From: Bettongia penicillata ogilbyi
Taxonomy: Eukaryota > Chordata > Mammalia > Diprotodontia > Potoroidae
DNA length: 64,000 bases
Direction: 5' to 3'
Assembly: GCA_023548195.1 (NCBI GenBank)
Contig: JAJHZJ010000336.1
Coordinates: 3,142,704 to 3,206,703, forward strand
Shown here one piece after another: positions 1 to 10,892 of this stretch (positions are counted from its first letter, which is position 1; every line of letters starts with the position of its first letter). The translations under genes and the position numbers were made by a program. Under the pieces are notes generated by a model. It saw nothing but the letters and a program-made list of their open reading frames with translations. It did not search any database and was not told the origin of the DNA.

Positions 1-900
1 AGTAGCTATTAGGTCCAAGGCACAGTGCTAGGTGCTGAAGGTACAAAGACAAAAACAAAAAATAGTCCTAGTCCCCTGAAGTTTACATTGACATACATAC
101 TGCATGTTTACACATGAATAAATAGAAGATAATTTGAAGTGGGGAGAGGGAGGATCAGGAAAAGTTTTGCATAGGATATGGTAGATAAAGATTCTTCTAA
201 GAGGCACAGGAGAGGATGGAGCACATGCATTTCAAGTACGCGCAATAGTTCCTGCAATGGCACGGAAGGAGAAGGAAGGACGAGCTTAAGCAACGGCAAT
301 AGGGAATAGAGTGCAGAAATAAGCCTGGAAATATAGGCTGGTGTCAAATGATAGGGAGCTTTCAATGACAGGCTAAGGAGTGTGTATGTTATCTTAGAGG
401 CAAAAGAGGGCCCCCTGAACATTTCTGAACAAGGGAGCAAATTTATACCTTAAGACTGGAAGATGCAGTAGGGAAAAGAGAAACTGGAATCAGGGAAAAC
501 AACTAAGAGTCTGTAATAGTTGAGTGAGAAATGACAAAGGTCTGAACAAGAGTAGTGGCCATATGTGTAGAAAGAAGGAAACAAATGCAAGAAATGTTAT
601 GGACACAGAACTGATAAGACTTAGCAACCAACTGGATATGAAACTTGTGAGAAATAGAAAAAATGAAAGCTCCAAGTTTGCAAAGCTGAGTCAATAGTAC
701 CATCCTCAGCAAAAACAAATAAGTTTGAAAATATAGTAAGTTTAAGGGAGAAGAAATAAATTTTGTTTTTTAAACATAATTTGAGATATTGTGGGACATA
801 AAAGTGGAGATATCAATCAGGCAGTGAGAATATGGAACTGGAGTAAAGAACAGACATTAAAGTTAAATTGGGAATTCAGCTATTCAACTTATTTTGAATC
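1..900 (-). mobile_element. L2 LINE fragment, antisense
   Basis: The first 100 bases carry the tgctaggtgctg...gtccc pattern seen near other L2 pieces. From about 130 on the sequence reads as the reverse complement of L2 ORF2/3' region: on the minus strand there is a Leu/Ser/Pro-rich C-terminal L2 frame at 108-440. It is heavily degraded and cut by the window edge. Confidence 0.65.
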
Positions 901-1430
901 CAATTTAGTATACTATCATCTAGCCTACATAATTTTACTTTATCCATGACTACATAAGAAAATCAAATGCTTTGTTAAAATTCAGGTTAAGTTGTATCTA
1001 CAGCATTTCTCTGACCTACCAGTATAATAACCCTGTCAAAAAAGGAAATGAGGTTAGTATATCATGGTTTGTTTTATTTTTAATGAAGTTATAATGGCTT
1101 TTATGATCACTGTTTCCTTTTTAGGATGATGTTCAATGTCCATTCCCCTGATAACATATTCTAGAATTTTACCAAGAACTAAAGCCAAACTCACTGGTCT
1201 ATGGTCTATACACTCAATTCTCTTTCCTCTTTGAAAACCAGGCCATTTACCCTCTGATCCAGTCACACCTCTCGTTTTCATGAACTTCAGAGATTACTGA
1301 CAATGGCTCAGGAATCACATCTGCCATTTTTGAGTACCCAACATGTAGTTCATATACAGAGAGGGATTTTCTCTGAATTCCTCCTATTTTTAATTTCTTA
1401 CTGCATAATAATACTTTATTCCATTTCAAA
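890..1430 (-). mobile_element. CR1/L3-like LINE remnant with RT start motif
   Basis: On the minus strand the frame around 1090-1250 reads GFQRGKR...DHRPVSLALVLGKILE. This is close to the reverse-transcriptase opening of CR1-clade LINEs (NYRPVSLTSVPGKILE). The rest is decayed. Family assignment is from motif memory only. Confidence 0.5.
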
Positions 1431-1613
1431 TTACATATGAAAAATTACTGAAGTTTTAAGTACTATTGGCCCAAGGGATCAAAGGTCCAACATATAATGA
1501 GATATTCACGGTAGAAGGTTTGGTGGTAGCAAAGGTTCTCATATTCCAAGCTTCCAACCACTTCCACCCAAGTGACCAGTTACTCTTTGCTGTAAAGAAC
1601 CAGATCCAAAATA

Positions 1614-2071
1614 GAATTCTTTATAAAAAAATTTTTTATTTTTATTTTTCAAAACTTACTTTTATAAGATTCTGAGTTCAAGATTCCTCCCCCTTCCCCA
1701 AGAAGGCATGCAATCTGATACAGGCTATACATGTACAATCATATTTCCACATTAGTCATGTTGTGAAAGAAGAATCAGAACAAAAGGAAAAACTGTTATA
1801 AAGAAAAAAGAGAAAATAGTATGCTTCAATCTGCATTCTGACTCCACAGTTATTTCTCTGGATATGGATAAGCATTTTCCATCATTAGTCTTGTGGAATT
1901 GTGTTATGTCATTGTATTATTAAGAATAGCTAAGTGTATCAAAGTTGGTCATTGAACAACACTGCTGCTACTGTGTACAATGTTCTCCTGGTTCTGCTCA
2001 TTTCACTAATTATCAGTTTATGTAAGTCTTTCCTGGCTTTTCTAAAACCTGTCTGCTCATAATTTTTTATG
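1614..2071 (-). mobile_element. Old L1 3' end, left half
   Basis: Reverse complement of an L1 ORF2 C-terminal region and 3' UTR, for example the segment 1960-2071 that encodes the LSERSRT-type tail in other copies. It continues at 4955-5150 on the far side of an inserted HAL1. Confidence 0.75.
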
Positions 2072-2085
2072 GAACAAAAGTATTC
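2072..2085. repeat. Target-site duplication, left copy
   Basis: gaacaaaagtattc, identical to 4941-4954. It brackets the antisense HAL1 and lies inside an older L1. Confidence 0.92.
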
Positions 2086-2906
2086 TTTTTTTTTTTTTTA
2101 AATTTATTTATTTAACTTTTAACATTCATTTCCACGATATTTTGGGTTCCAAATTTTCTCCCCATTTCTCCCTTCCCCCACCCCAAAATACTGGAGCATT
2201 CTACTTGCCCCTATCACCAATCTGCCCTCTCTTCTAACATCCCTCCTTTCCCTTATCCCCATCTTCTCTTTTGTCCTGTAGGGCAAGATAACTTTCTACA
2301 CCCCATTACCTGCATTTCTTATTGCCCAGTTGCAAGAACAATACTCAACAGTGGCTCCTAAAACTTTGCCTTCCAACTTCTCTTCATCGCTCCCTCCCCA
2401 CCCATTCCCTTGGGAAGGCAAGCAATTCAATATAGGCCGTATCTGTGTAGTTTTGCAAATGGCTTCCATAATAGTCGTGTTGTGTAAGACTAACTGTATT
2501 TCCCTCCATCCTATCCTGTTCCCCCATTGCTTCTATTCTCTCTTTTGATCCTGTCCCTCCCCAAGAGTGTTGACTTCAAATTGCTCCCTCCTCCCACTGC
2601 CCTCCCTTCCACCATCCCCCCAACCCTGCTTATTCTCTTCTCTCCCACTTTCCTGTTGTAAGAAAGGTTTTCATACCAAAATGAGTGTGCATTTATTCCT
2701 TCCTTTAGTTGAATGTGATGAGAGTAAGTATCATGCTTTTTCTCTCACGTCCCCTCTTTTCCCCTCCACTGAGAAGTTTTTTACTTGCCTCTTTTATGAG
2801 ATAATTTGCCCCATTCTATTTCTTTCTCCTCCCAATATATTTCTCTCTCACCGCTTAATTTCATTTTTTTAAGATATGACCCCATCCTATTCAATTCACT
2901 CTGTGC

Positions 2907-2932
2907 TGTGTGTGTGTGTGTGTGTGTGTGTA
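2907..2932. repeat. (TG)n microsatellite inside HAL1 3' UTR
   Basis: About 13 TG units. The sense HAL1 at 16437-16511 has a CA-rich tract at the equivalent place, so the repeat is part of the element and not host DNA. Confidence 0.9.
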
Positions 2933-3433
2933 TGTAATCCCACCAACTACCCAGATACTGAAAAAAGTTTCAAGAGTTACAAATATTGTCTTTCCATGGA
3001 GGAATATAAACAGTTCACTTTAGTAAGTCCCTTATGATTTCTCTTTGCTGTTTACCTTTTCATGCTTCTCTTCATTCTTGTGTTTGCAAGTCAAATTTTC
3101 TTTTCAGGTCTGGTCTTTTCATCAAGAATGCTTGAAAGTCTTCTATTTCATTGAAAGACCATTTTTTCCCCCGAAGTATTATACTCAGTTTTGCTGGGTA
3201 GGTGAGTCTTGCTTTTAGTCCTAGTTCCTTTGACTTCTGGAATATCCCATTCCACGCCCTTCGATCCCTTAATGTAGAAGCTGCTAGATCTTGTGTTACC
3301 CTGATTGTATTTCCACAATATTGGAATTATTTATTTCTAGCTGCTTGCAATAGTTTCTCCTTGACCTGGGAACTCTGGAATTTGGCCACAATGTTCCTAG
3401 GAGATTCTCTTTATGATCTCTTTCAGGAGGTGA

Positions 3434-4173
3434 TCAGTGGATTCTTTCAATATTTATTTTGCCCCCTGGTTCTAGAATATCAGGGCAGTTTTCCTTGATA
3501 ATTTCATGAAAGATGATGTCTAGGCTCCTTTTTTGATCAAGGCTTTCAGGTAGTCCCATAATTTTTAAATTGTCTCTCCTGGATCTATTTTCTAGGTGAG
3601 TTGTTTTTTCAATGAGATATTTCACATTCTCTCCCATTTTTTCATTCTCTTGGTTTTGTTTTGTGATTTTTTGGTTTCTCATAAAGTCATTAGTCTCCAT
3701 CTGTTCCATTCTAATTTTTAAAGAACTGTTTTCTTTAGTGAGCTTTTGAACCTCCTTTTCCATTTGGCTAATTCTGCTTTTGAAAGCATTCTTCTCCTCA
3801 TTGGCTTTTTGAACCTCTTTTGCCAATTGAGTTAGCCTATTTTTCAAGGTGTTATTTTCTTCAGCATTTTTTTGGGTCTCCTTTGGCAAGGTGTTAACCT
3901 GCTTTGCATGCTTTTCTTGCATCTCTCTCATTTCTCTTCCCAGTTTTTCCTCCACCTGTCTAACTTGATTTTCAAAATCCTTTTTGAGCTCTCCCATGGC
4001 CTCAGCCCACTGAATATTTATTTTGGATGTTTGGGATACAGAAGTCTTGACTTTTATGTCTTTCCCTGATAGTAAGCATTGTGTTCATCCTCATTGGAAA
4101 GGATGGGAGGATATATCTGTTCACCAAGAAAGTAACCTTCTATGGTCTTATTTTTTTTCCCTTTTTTAGGCAT
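3434..4173 (-). pseudogene. HAL1 ORF1, frameshifted
   Basis: Start codon at 4173-4171 opens MPKKGKKNKTIEGYFLG. The frame is lost after about 30 codons and resumes as an open stretch of 187 codons at 3997-3434. That stretch holds the long coiled coil (VRQVEEKLGREMREMQ, then heptads of Leu/Ile/Met) and the start of the RRM-like domain at LENRSRRDNLKIMGLPES. The C-terminal domain below 3434 is out of frame. The L1 ORF1 protein is an RNA-binding chaperone that trimerises through the coiled coil; this copy is broken and not a host gene. Confidence 0.8.
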
Positions 4174-4920
4174 TTTCCCAACCAGTTATCTGACTTTTGG
4201 GTCCTTTGTCAAGAGTAGGGTATACTCTGTGAATCTGTAAAATCTCAGTTCCTCCAAGGTGGCACAATCAACTGTGTACTGGTCTGGGCGCAGAAAGGGA
4301 TTTTTGTGCCCAGAATCTTAGCAGAGTTTCCTCTCCACAGCCACCTGGCCTCCAGTTCCCCCAAGCCAGCACTTGGTGGGGTGGGATTCAGTCAAGTTGT
4401 GGGGGGGCAGGGCCACCAATTTCCCTCAGGGCCTCTACACAGGGTGGAGGCAAGAATCAGCTCCTCAGTGCCCCCAGGGGTTTTTACGATCCAACAATGG
4501 TCTCGGGCTGCCATGAAAACTGTTGCTGCCTCTGTAGTCACTGCCTGAGGCCAGAGCTATGGGAAGGCCCTTCTCCCTTCCTGGTCAGCTGAAAAAACCC
4601 TGTCACTGACCTCTGGTGCCTGTGGGTTGAGGGATCTGAGAACCTGCTGCTACTGGGACTGGGGATTCTGCAAAGGGAGATTCCACTCCTGAGGGCTGTT
4701 TGCGAGCCCCGCACAGCAGCCAAGGCTGGGCTGGGCTCCACTCTGCATCCGGTGCAATTGAGATTTCCCGTGGACCTTTCAGGTCACCCTGGGCTGGAAA
4801 TCTCTTCCTCTCTGTTGTTCTCCACTTCTGCTGCTCCAAAATTTGTTGAGAACCACTCTCTACAGGCATTTTATGGGCTGTGTGGGGAGACCCTACTACA
4901 TATGCATGTCTTTCTAATCT

Positions 4921-4928
4921 GCCATCTT
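4921..4928 (-). promoter_or_regulatory. YY1-type motif at HAL1 5' end
   Basis: AAGATGGC about 12 bases from the 5' end of the antisense HAL1. This is the same place as the YY1 site that positions transcription start in human L1. Confidence 0.55.
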
Positions 4929-4940
4929 TTCTCTGCCCCC

Positions 4941-4954
4941 GAACAAAAGTATTC
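4941..4954. repeat. Target-site duplication, right copy
   Basis: gaacaaaagtattc, identical to 2072-2085. Confidence 0.92.
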
Positions 4955-5150
4955 CATTATATTCATATGCCACAACTTGTTCAGCCATTCCCAATTGCTG
5001 GGCATCCCCTCGACATCCAATTCTTTGCCACCAAAAAAGAGGGGCTATATATTTGTACATGTAGATCCTTTCCCCTTTTTTTGTGAAATATGTCTTCTTT
5101 ACACCTTTTGGTGGATGACAGTATCATTCAGGCAAGTCAAAAATTAGCTG
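4955..5150 (-). mobile_element. Old L1 ORF2 fragment, right half
   Basis: Reverse complement of L1 ORF2 C-terminal coding sequence (the NWELSGYPLTEEWLNKL-type region of other copies). It continues directly from 2071 once the HAL1 and one TSD copy are discounted. Confidence 0.75.
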
Positions 5151-5533
5151 ATATGCTTCAAGCAAAAAGAATACACCAATATATGCTTAGACAATTGAAA
5201 TCCCTCATCATTATTACATCATCATGTGTCTGTGACAGGCTTGAGATCTGTTTCCTGAACTTATTTCTACCAAAGGGGAGAGAAAGCCTATAGCATCAAT
5301 GTAATTTGGTTTTGGTTCCTTTGAACTTTATCCAAAAGCTTTCTTTCCACCATGTTTCCCCATACTGGTTCTTGGATTTCTTTATGTGCTTGGACCTTGT
5401 AAATACACATGGCTAAACAAACTGTGATATATAAAGGTAAGGAAACATGATGTATTAGCAAGGACCCCAGCATACACAGGAGGGTCTACTGTACAGGTTC
5501 TTAGATCTGCTTTTCTAAAAGGAAAGCAACTTT

Positions 5534-6040
5534 TGAGGAGCCAATAATCACTTTAATCAAGCACATATATCATTCACTTAGTTGAGGAGAAAAAGTCAGC
5601 ACTCTGAACTTCCAAGAAAATATAAACAGAGAAACAAAGATCAAACAGACAGGGCTTCCAACAGTCTGAACATAAGTAAGCAATACATACACCAAGGATC
5701 AACAGACAGATCCAACTGTCTGACCATACACATATAGCCACCAGAGAGAGAAGCACCAATGTCTGGGTTTTCAACGTCTGGGGGTGCGGGGGAGAAGGGA
5801 GAGCTCCTTAGGGGTTTCCCAGAGTCTCATCTGGCACACAAACCTTCTTCCAAAAACTAAGCCCCAAAGTAAAACCTTACCTCAGAATATTTATACACTT
5901 TTCAGAGCCAGAGGGTACCACAGCCCTTGAGAACCAGTGCCTCAATAGAAATTAACAGAAGATACAAAAAAAAATCTCCCCTAATCAAGCTTACCTTAAT
6001 GGGCAGGCCCATTAATGGATGGGGAAAATCTTTAATTCTC
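5534..6040 (-). mobile_element. Candidate solo LTR
   Basis: On the minus strand this roughly 500-bp block has a TATAAATA box (about 5893-5886) downstream of a GC-richer stretch and an A/T-poor R/U5-like part. A TGAGGAG/CTCCTCA end lies at 5534. No primer-binding site, gag or pol sequence adjoins it and I could not find a clean TSD. It could equally be an unrelated unique sequence. Confidence 0.35.
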
Positions 6041-6044
6041 ATTA

Positions 6045-6440
6045 GCATTTTTTTGTACCACAAGAAATGAAAAATATAAAGAATTCAGAGAAGCACTGAA
6101 AAACATAAACTGACACAGGATGAAGCAAACAGAACCAGAAAAATAAAATACATAATAGCTACAACAATGTAAACAGAAAAACAAAACAAACAAAAAGAAT
6201 GCCATGTAATGACAATGACTAAGTATATCCTTGAGAAAATGCTGGGAAAATTCATCATTCCCACCTCTTGTCAGGGACAGGGGATTACAAGTGTGAAATA
6301 TTGTATGTGTTAAGACTTTTTGTTGTTTTGGTCAATTATTTTTTCTTACTTTTTCTTGTGAGTGACTTTTTGGATAGGTAAGGGAGTAAGAATATATTCA
6401 GAAAGGAAGACAATGTAAAAACAAGAGATGGATAATAAAT
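6045..6440 (+). mobile_element. Old L1 3' end
   Basis: Resembles the last part of L1 ORF2 and 3' UTR in other copies here (aagaattcagagaagcactg..., gatgaagcaaacagaaccag..., then an A/T-rich tail). Strongly decayed. Confidence 0.6.
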
Positions 6441-6817
6441 ACAATGTTATACCACTGCCATTCCCTGTGCCTGCCTCTCCTATTCTTTTTATTTTGAACA
6501 AGGTGCAACTTTCCAAAGCCATGGGTACCAGGCCACCAAATCTGAATGATAGACCTAATGTCAAATTTGCCTCCTTGTGTTAGGATCTTGAGTTTACCTT
6601 TCTTGTTTATAATCTGTATACTTATGCATTTGTATCTAATATAGTGAAGTTTACTCCTGGTTTCTTTCTTGGATTTTGCTATAAACTCCAGAGTATCTAT
6701 GCAGCTGCTGTTGCCACTGCTGCTGCTCCTTTGCTCCATTTGTAGCTTCTCTCTATAGTACTGAGCTTGATGGATATACACGGGAGGTTTTCTGGCTTTC
6801 TTCTTTCCCTTTTCCAT
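6398..6817 (-). other. Uncharacterised 139-codon open frame
   Basis: Opens MEKGKKKARKPPVYIHQAQY with a basic start and a Ser-rich patch (QRSSSSGNSS). It runs without a stop into sequence that also reads openly in a second frame (6564-6346). I recognise no domain. It overlaps the end of an old L1 piece. It is most likely a chance or repeat-derived frame; a decayed retrocopy is possible. Confidence 0.2.
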
Positions 6818-7199
6818 TTAAAGTCCTTTTGAATCTTGACTATATTTCATACATTTTTAGATGTACTTCACACCTGGCCAGGAGACTTTCAATCTTATAT
6901 TTTTAAGTCATGGTTTGGAAAACCAAATCCTGTGCTCAGATGCCATCTTCTTCTAAAAATTTCATTTATCTCTTTTGTTTTGATGTCACTATAATTCCAG
7001 ATAGACCTTTCTCTTCCCAGAGAGCTATCTCTTATTACACAGAAAAAAAAGGGAAAAAATTTTGACAAAAATAACCAACACATCAAGTAAGGTCAACATT
7101 ACATACACTGTTTCCACACTGAAATCCCCACCTTTAGAAAGAGGTAAGGTGGAGAGATTTTCAGCTCTCATTTAGGGCCAAATTCCATAAGATACAGCT

Positions 7200-7440
7200 T
7201 TAGTTTTTTCATTTACAGTGCTATAGGTTGTGTTTCTGGTGCTGCTTGCTTTTTGTCTCATATCAATCTTCCCTTGCTATTCTTACTCTTCAGATTCACT
7301 GTTTCTTATAGCATACTGATACTCTATCTACATTTATGTACCATAATTTAGTAAAGCCATTCCCTAATTGAGGGGCATCTACTGTTTCTGATTTTTTGTC
7401 ACTGTAAAACGTATTATAATTAAAATTTCATCACCATCTC
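7200..7440 (-). mobile_element. Old L1 ORF2 fragment
   Basis: Contains the antisense of the conserved stretch in which L1 ORF2 encodes the PLTEEWLNKL-type motif (cataatttagtaaagccatt at 7340-7359), as seen at 24720 and 4970. Confidence 0.65.
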
Positions 7441-7830
7441 CTGTTTTATTCTCCTTCTCCCCAGTATCTGCCAAAATAGTTCTTGTCTTTGTCAATGCCT
7501 ACTCCTGATCCTCTCCTTTCCCATCTTCTACAACAGACTACATTTTCAATCATCCTCACAGACCTCAAATCTTCATCCTCTCCTTATCAACTGGTGGTTC
7601 CTTCCCTACTGCCTTTAAACAGACTCATCTTTTTCATCCTTAAAAAACCTTAATCTCCTCAAGCTATCTTTCTGTATCTCTTCTCTCTCAGCCAAACTCT
7701 TTGAAAAAGCTGTTTATACTCACTTCCTCTCTTTTTACTCATTCCTCAACACTTTGCAATCTGGCTTCTGCCCTTAGCACTCCACTGAAACTGCTTTCTC
7801 CAAAGTTAACAATGATCTCTTTAAAAACTG
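7440..7830 (+). mobile_element. L2 LINE, RT segment (first part)
   Basis: Pyrimidine-rich sense L2: clauses corresponding to the SKLLEKAVYTHFLSFYSFLNTLQSG-type region and 'ccactgaaactgctttctccaaagtt' (7782-7807). It continues at 9745 and 10893, so later insertions split one L2. Confidence 0.7.
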
Positions 7831-7945
7831 TTTTTTATTCTGAACTGAAAAGCTAAAAAGAGAGAGCATTTTCATGCATGTAGCCAAACACAAAGAACAT
7901 CTACGGAAATGGGAATCTCCATAACATTGCTTGCTTAAAAAATTA

Positions 7946-9580
7946 CAATAAATTCTATATATTACTCTCATTAATGTCCTGCTTGTCTGTGCCTTCCTGC
8001 TCAACTTCTTTCTACATGTTTCTATTTACAAGACCCCTCCCCCATCATTACTGTCCAATGTGTCACCCCATGATTCTTACCTCACTGAGTAATAAAAGAA
8101 AAAAAATCCCCTCTAACAGTAACAACAACAACAGCAACAACAAGCCAAACAAAACCTCTTCAAACCCTCAGAAGAGAACTAATCCAGTCCCAGGTCTTCT
8201 GCTTGTCTTGTCTAACTGCCTCAATTCACTTCCTGAAGACACTACAGTCCTGAAAAAATACTTTTTTCCCCATTAGAAAGTCAATACTCCATCATCATAT
8301 GGCTCCTTCCAATAGCTCAAATAAATTTATCTTGTATGTTTCTCTTGAGCTTTGTATTTGCATTTCAAAGTCTCTATTTAGTTATGGCCTTTTCATTGGA
8401 AATGCTCCAAGTCCACTTTTCCATTAAAGGTCCATTGTTTCCCCTCTAGGATTCTACTCAGTGATGCAAGAGAAATTATTCCTGGTTGTAAGGCTTTTTG
8501 GGACAGTGTATACCAAGATCAGCTTCTCTGTTATAATATAATCTGCCAGGACTTGTATGATCTTGACCAGGTACTGTGGTCCTTGAATTATGTCTTGGAT
8601 TTTGACTATGACATTCCTGGAACTTTTTCTTCATGCTTCTTTGAGGAGGTGAGAGTGGATTTATTTCTAACTTTCAGTCTGCCCTCCAGTTCTAAAAGAT
8701 ATGTATAGTTTTCATTTATAATTTCTTGAAATACAGTGCCTAGAGGTTTTTTTTTAATCACAGCTTTCTGAGTCCAGTGATTCTTAAATTATCTCACCTT
8801 AACCTGTTTTCTAAGTCAGTTGTTTTTTTATATCATCAGATGTCTTACTCTCCTATTTTTTCAATCTTTGATTTTGTCCTAATATTTTTTTCCGTTTCAT
8901 GGAGTCCCCAATTTACATTTGGTCTCTTAATTTTTATGAAATTCATCATTTGGAGGAGGCTCACCACTTTCTAAGCTATTAATTCTCTCTCCAATCATTT
9001 ATTGCCTTTATCTCATTGTTATCTCTTACAGTCCTGTGGAAAGTCCATCTTCTCCTCACTGTCTCACAAAGTGTCTCTCTCTTTTGAGGGCTTTATTATT
9101 TGTAACCAATTCAATACTGGTCAGCACTTTCTTTGATTTGCTCATCTCTTCAGCTTTAATTTCTGAATGTGGGTTTTGTTCCAGGGCCAGGCTGTGTCCC
9201 TGATGCACATCTGGTGGAGTGGTCATCCCTGCTTGGTTTCTACCTGGTCATTTGTGTCCTTGTACTGACCTTGACCTTTTGGGGTTAGCTTCCTCCCCTA
9301 TCTTTGAGGTTGGATTACTGGAGGTCTGGGTGAGGGGCCAGGCCTGGGCATCCAAATCCAAGTGCTGCCATACTGCACACGGTCTCAGTCTCTGCCCATT
9401 GGGGTTCTCTGACACTTCCAAGATCCCCTTAGGCATTTCTGTCCAGTTTCTACCTTCTTGCGGGGAAACTTCTGGACCATGTTAGGGCTCTCTCTAGCTG
9501 TGCTTAGTATTCCCTGACTTGTCACTGGTTTTACTGGCAGCCCCCTTTCCAACTGCCCTCAGCTTCTAGATGACATTTTG
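7946..9580 (-). mobile_element. Older HAL1/L1 copy, antisense
   Basis: Read on the minus strand it has a GC-rich 5' UTR (9580-9150), a decayed ORF1 (about 9000-8290, with the same order of segments as ORF1 of the younger HAL1s) and a short 3' part with an AAC repeat. It has many stops and is clearly older than the TSD-bounded copies. It separates two pieces of L2. Confidence 0.65.
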
Positions 9581-9744
9581 TACAATTCCGGTGTAAAAGA
9601 AGTTACTTGCTGTAGTTTCTCATTGGATTTCTTGATCATTACTGGGTGTGGTATGAACTTCAGTTTTGCTAAGATAGATATAGGGAAGCTGGTCAGGCTG
9701 TCTCCTGTTTACGCAGTCCAGCTTTCCTGGAAGTTCAGTCATCT

Positions 9745-10122
9745 TTTAACTGCCAAATATGAGGGTCTTACCTTACTACTAAACCTTCTTGATTTGTCCA
9801 CTACATTGGACACTGTTGAACATGCTTATTTAGTTTCAGTGACATTAATCTCTACAAGTTTCCTTCTATCCAACTGACCATTCATTTTCAGTTTCTTTTG
9901 CTGGCTCATTAGTTATATCATATCCCTTGTCTGTGGGTATTCTATAAGATCTGTCTTGGGCCCCTTCTCTTCTCTCTCTCTTTTCTTCTCAATAATCTCC
10001 TTGGATTTCATGGGCTTCAGTATCATCTCCATCCAGATGACTCCCAGATTTATGCAACCAGCCCCAGTTTCTCCTTTTTGCTTCAGTCTCACATCACCAA
10101 TTGCCTAATGGACATTTTAAAA
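9745..10122 (+). mobile_element. L2 LINE (second part)
   Basis: Sense L2 RT region. It includes the 'ttggacactgttgaacatgc' clause (DLSTTLDTVEH, the LDLSAAFDTVDH motif holding an RT Asp) and 'tgacatcc...cagatgactcccagatttatgc', equivalent to the YADDSQIY RT motif at about 10030-10055. Confidence 0.75.
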
Positions 10123-10159
10123 TAGATGTTCTTTTTTTTTTTCCTTTAAATGACCTCAG

Positions 10160-10300
10160 AGGCCATTTATTTAAATTCTCTCAATTTACCGATAAGACAA
10201 GAGGATCAAGGGGAAATAAATTACTTGTCTGATGTCACACAAGTAGCATGGGCCAAAACAGGATTTGAGCATGTCTCCAGACTTCTTCTACTGTATACAA
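10160..10300. mobile_element. MIR-like SINE fragment
   Basis: Shows the MIR core order: caatttaccgataagacaag..., then 'ttacttgtctgatgtcacac' and 'ggatttgagc'. Diverged. Confidence 0.5.
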
Positions 10301-10544
10301 CTGCTTCAGTTTCTCCATCTAGATAAACACATGCTCCTAATACCATGTGTTGTTGTAGTCACCATTGCCACTGGAAATATGGAGGGTAGAAAAATTTCCT
10401 CTCCCTTTAGTTCATTCTGAGATTCACTACTGACCATGCATTTTGAATTAGGCCACAATTGTCAATCTTTCCGTCTTGTAAATACTCCTTCTAAAATCTA
10501 AGGTGGTAGATGATTTATCTGGGCATCCAAATTAGTTTATGTAA

Positions 10545-10892
10545 ATAATTTCTCTTGTTTGTTTTCCCATCTGTGGGCTGAGAGCTCTGGAAGTAGTCAC
10601 TGCCCCTGCTGCTGCTGGTTTAGTGCTCTCAAGGTCTGCTCCTGCTTTGCTATGGACAGGGTTGAGCTGGTGTGGCTTGTGCTGAACTGTGCTCCACTCT
10701 CACCCAGGTGTGACAGATCTTTCCTGCAGATCTTCCAAGTTGTCTTGGGCTAGAAATTTGTTTCACTCTGCCTTTTGGTAGGTTGCTGCTCCAGAATTTG
10801 GCTAGAATAACTTTTTAAAGGCATTTGGAGAGGTTTGCGGGAGAGCTCAGGTGAGTTCATGCCTTTATTCTGCCATTTTGGCTCTGCCTCTA
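10545..10892 (-). mobile_element. L1/HAL1 5' UTR fragment, antisense
   Basis: On the minus strand it starts at about 10890 with AGAGGCAGAGCCAAAATGGC and runs into a GC-rich L1 5' UTR. It ends near 10545 without ORF1. It interrupts the L2 exactly where the L2 resumes (10893, tagatgtcct). Confidence 0.65.

Larger units (their letters stand above)
2086..4940 (-). mobile_element. Full-length HAL1 (half-L1), antisense
   Basis: 2,855-bp element delimited by a perfect 14-bp TSD. The poly(A) tail appears as the T-run at 2086-2099. Transcribed right to left, the 5' end at 4940 reads GGGGGCAGAGAAAAGATGGC. Then come a GC-rich 5' UTR (about 4940-4175), L1-type ORF1, a TG/CA microsatellite and a pyrimidine-rich 3' UTR. 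There is no ORF2. That structure defines HAL1, the ORF1-only derivative of L1 known from opossum and placental genomes. It sits inside an older L1 (1614-2071 and 4955-5150). Confidence 0.85.

Noticed and set aside
108..440. 110-codon hydrophobic minus-strand frame
   Set aside because: L2 ORF2 C-terminal remnant, not a gene.
4306..4869. GC-rich block as a CpG-island promoter
   Set aside because: It is the 5' UTR of the antisense HAL1.
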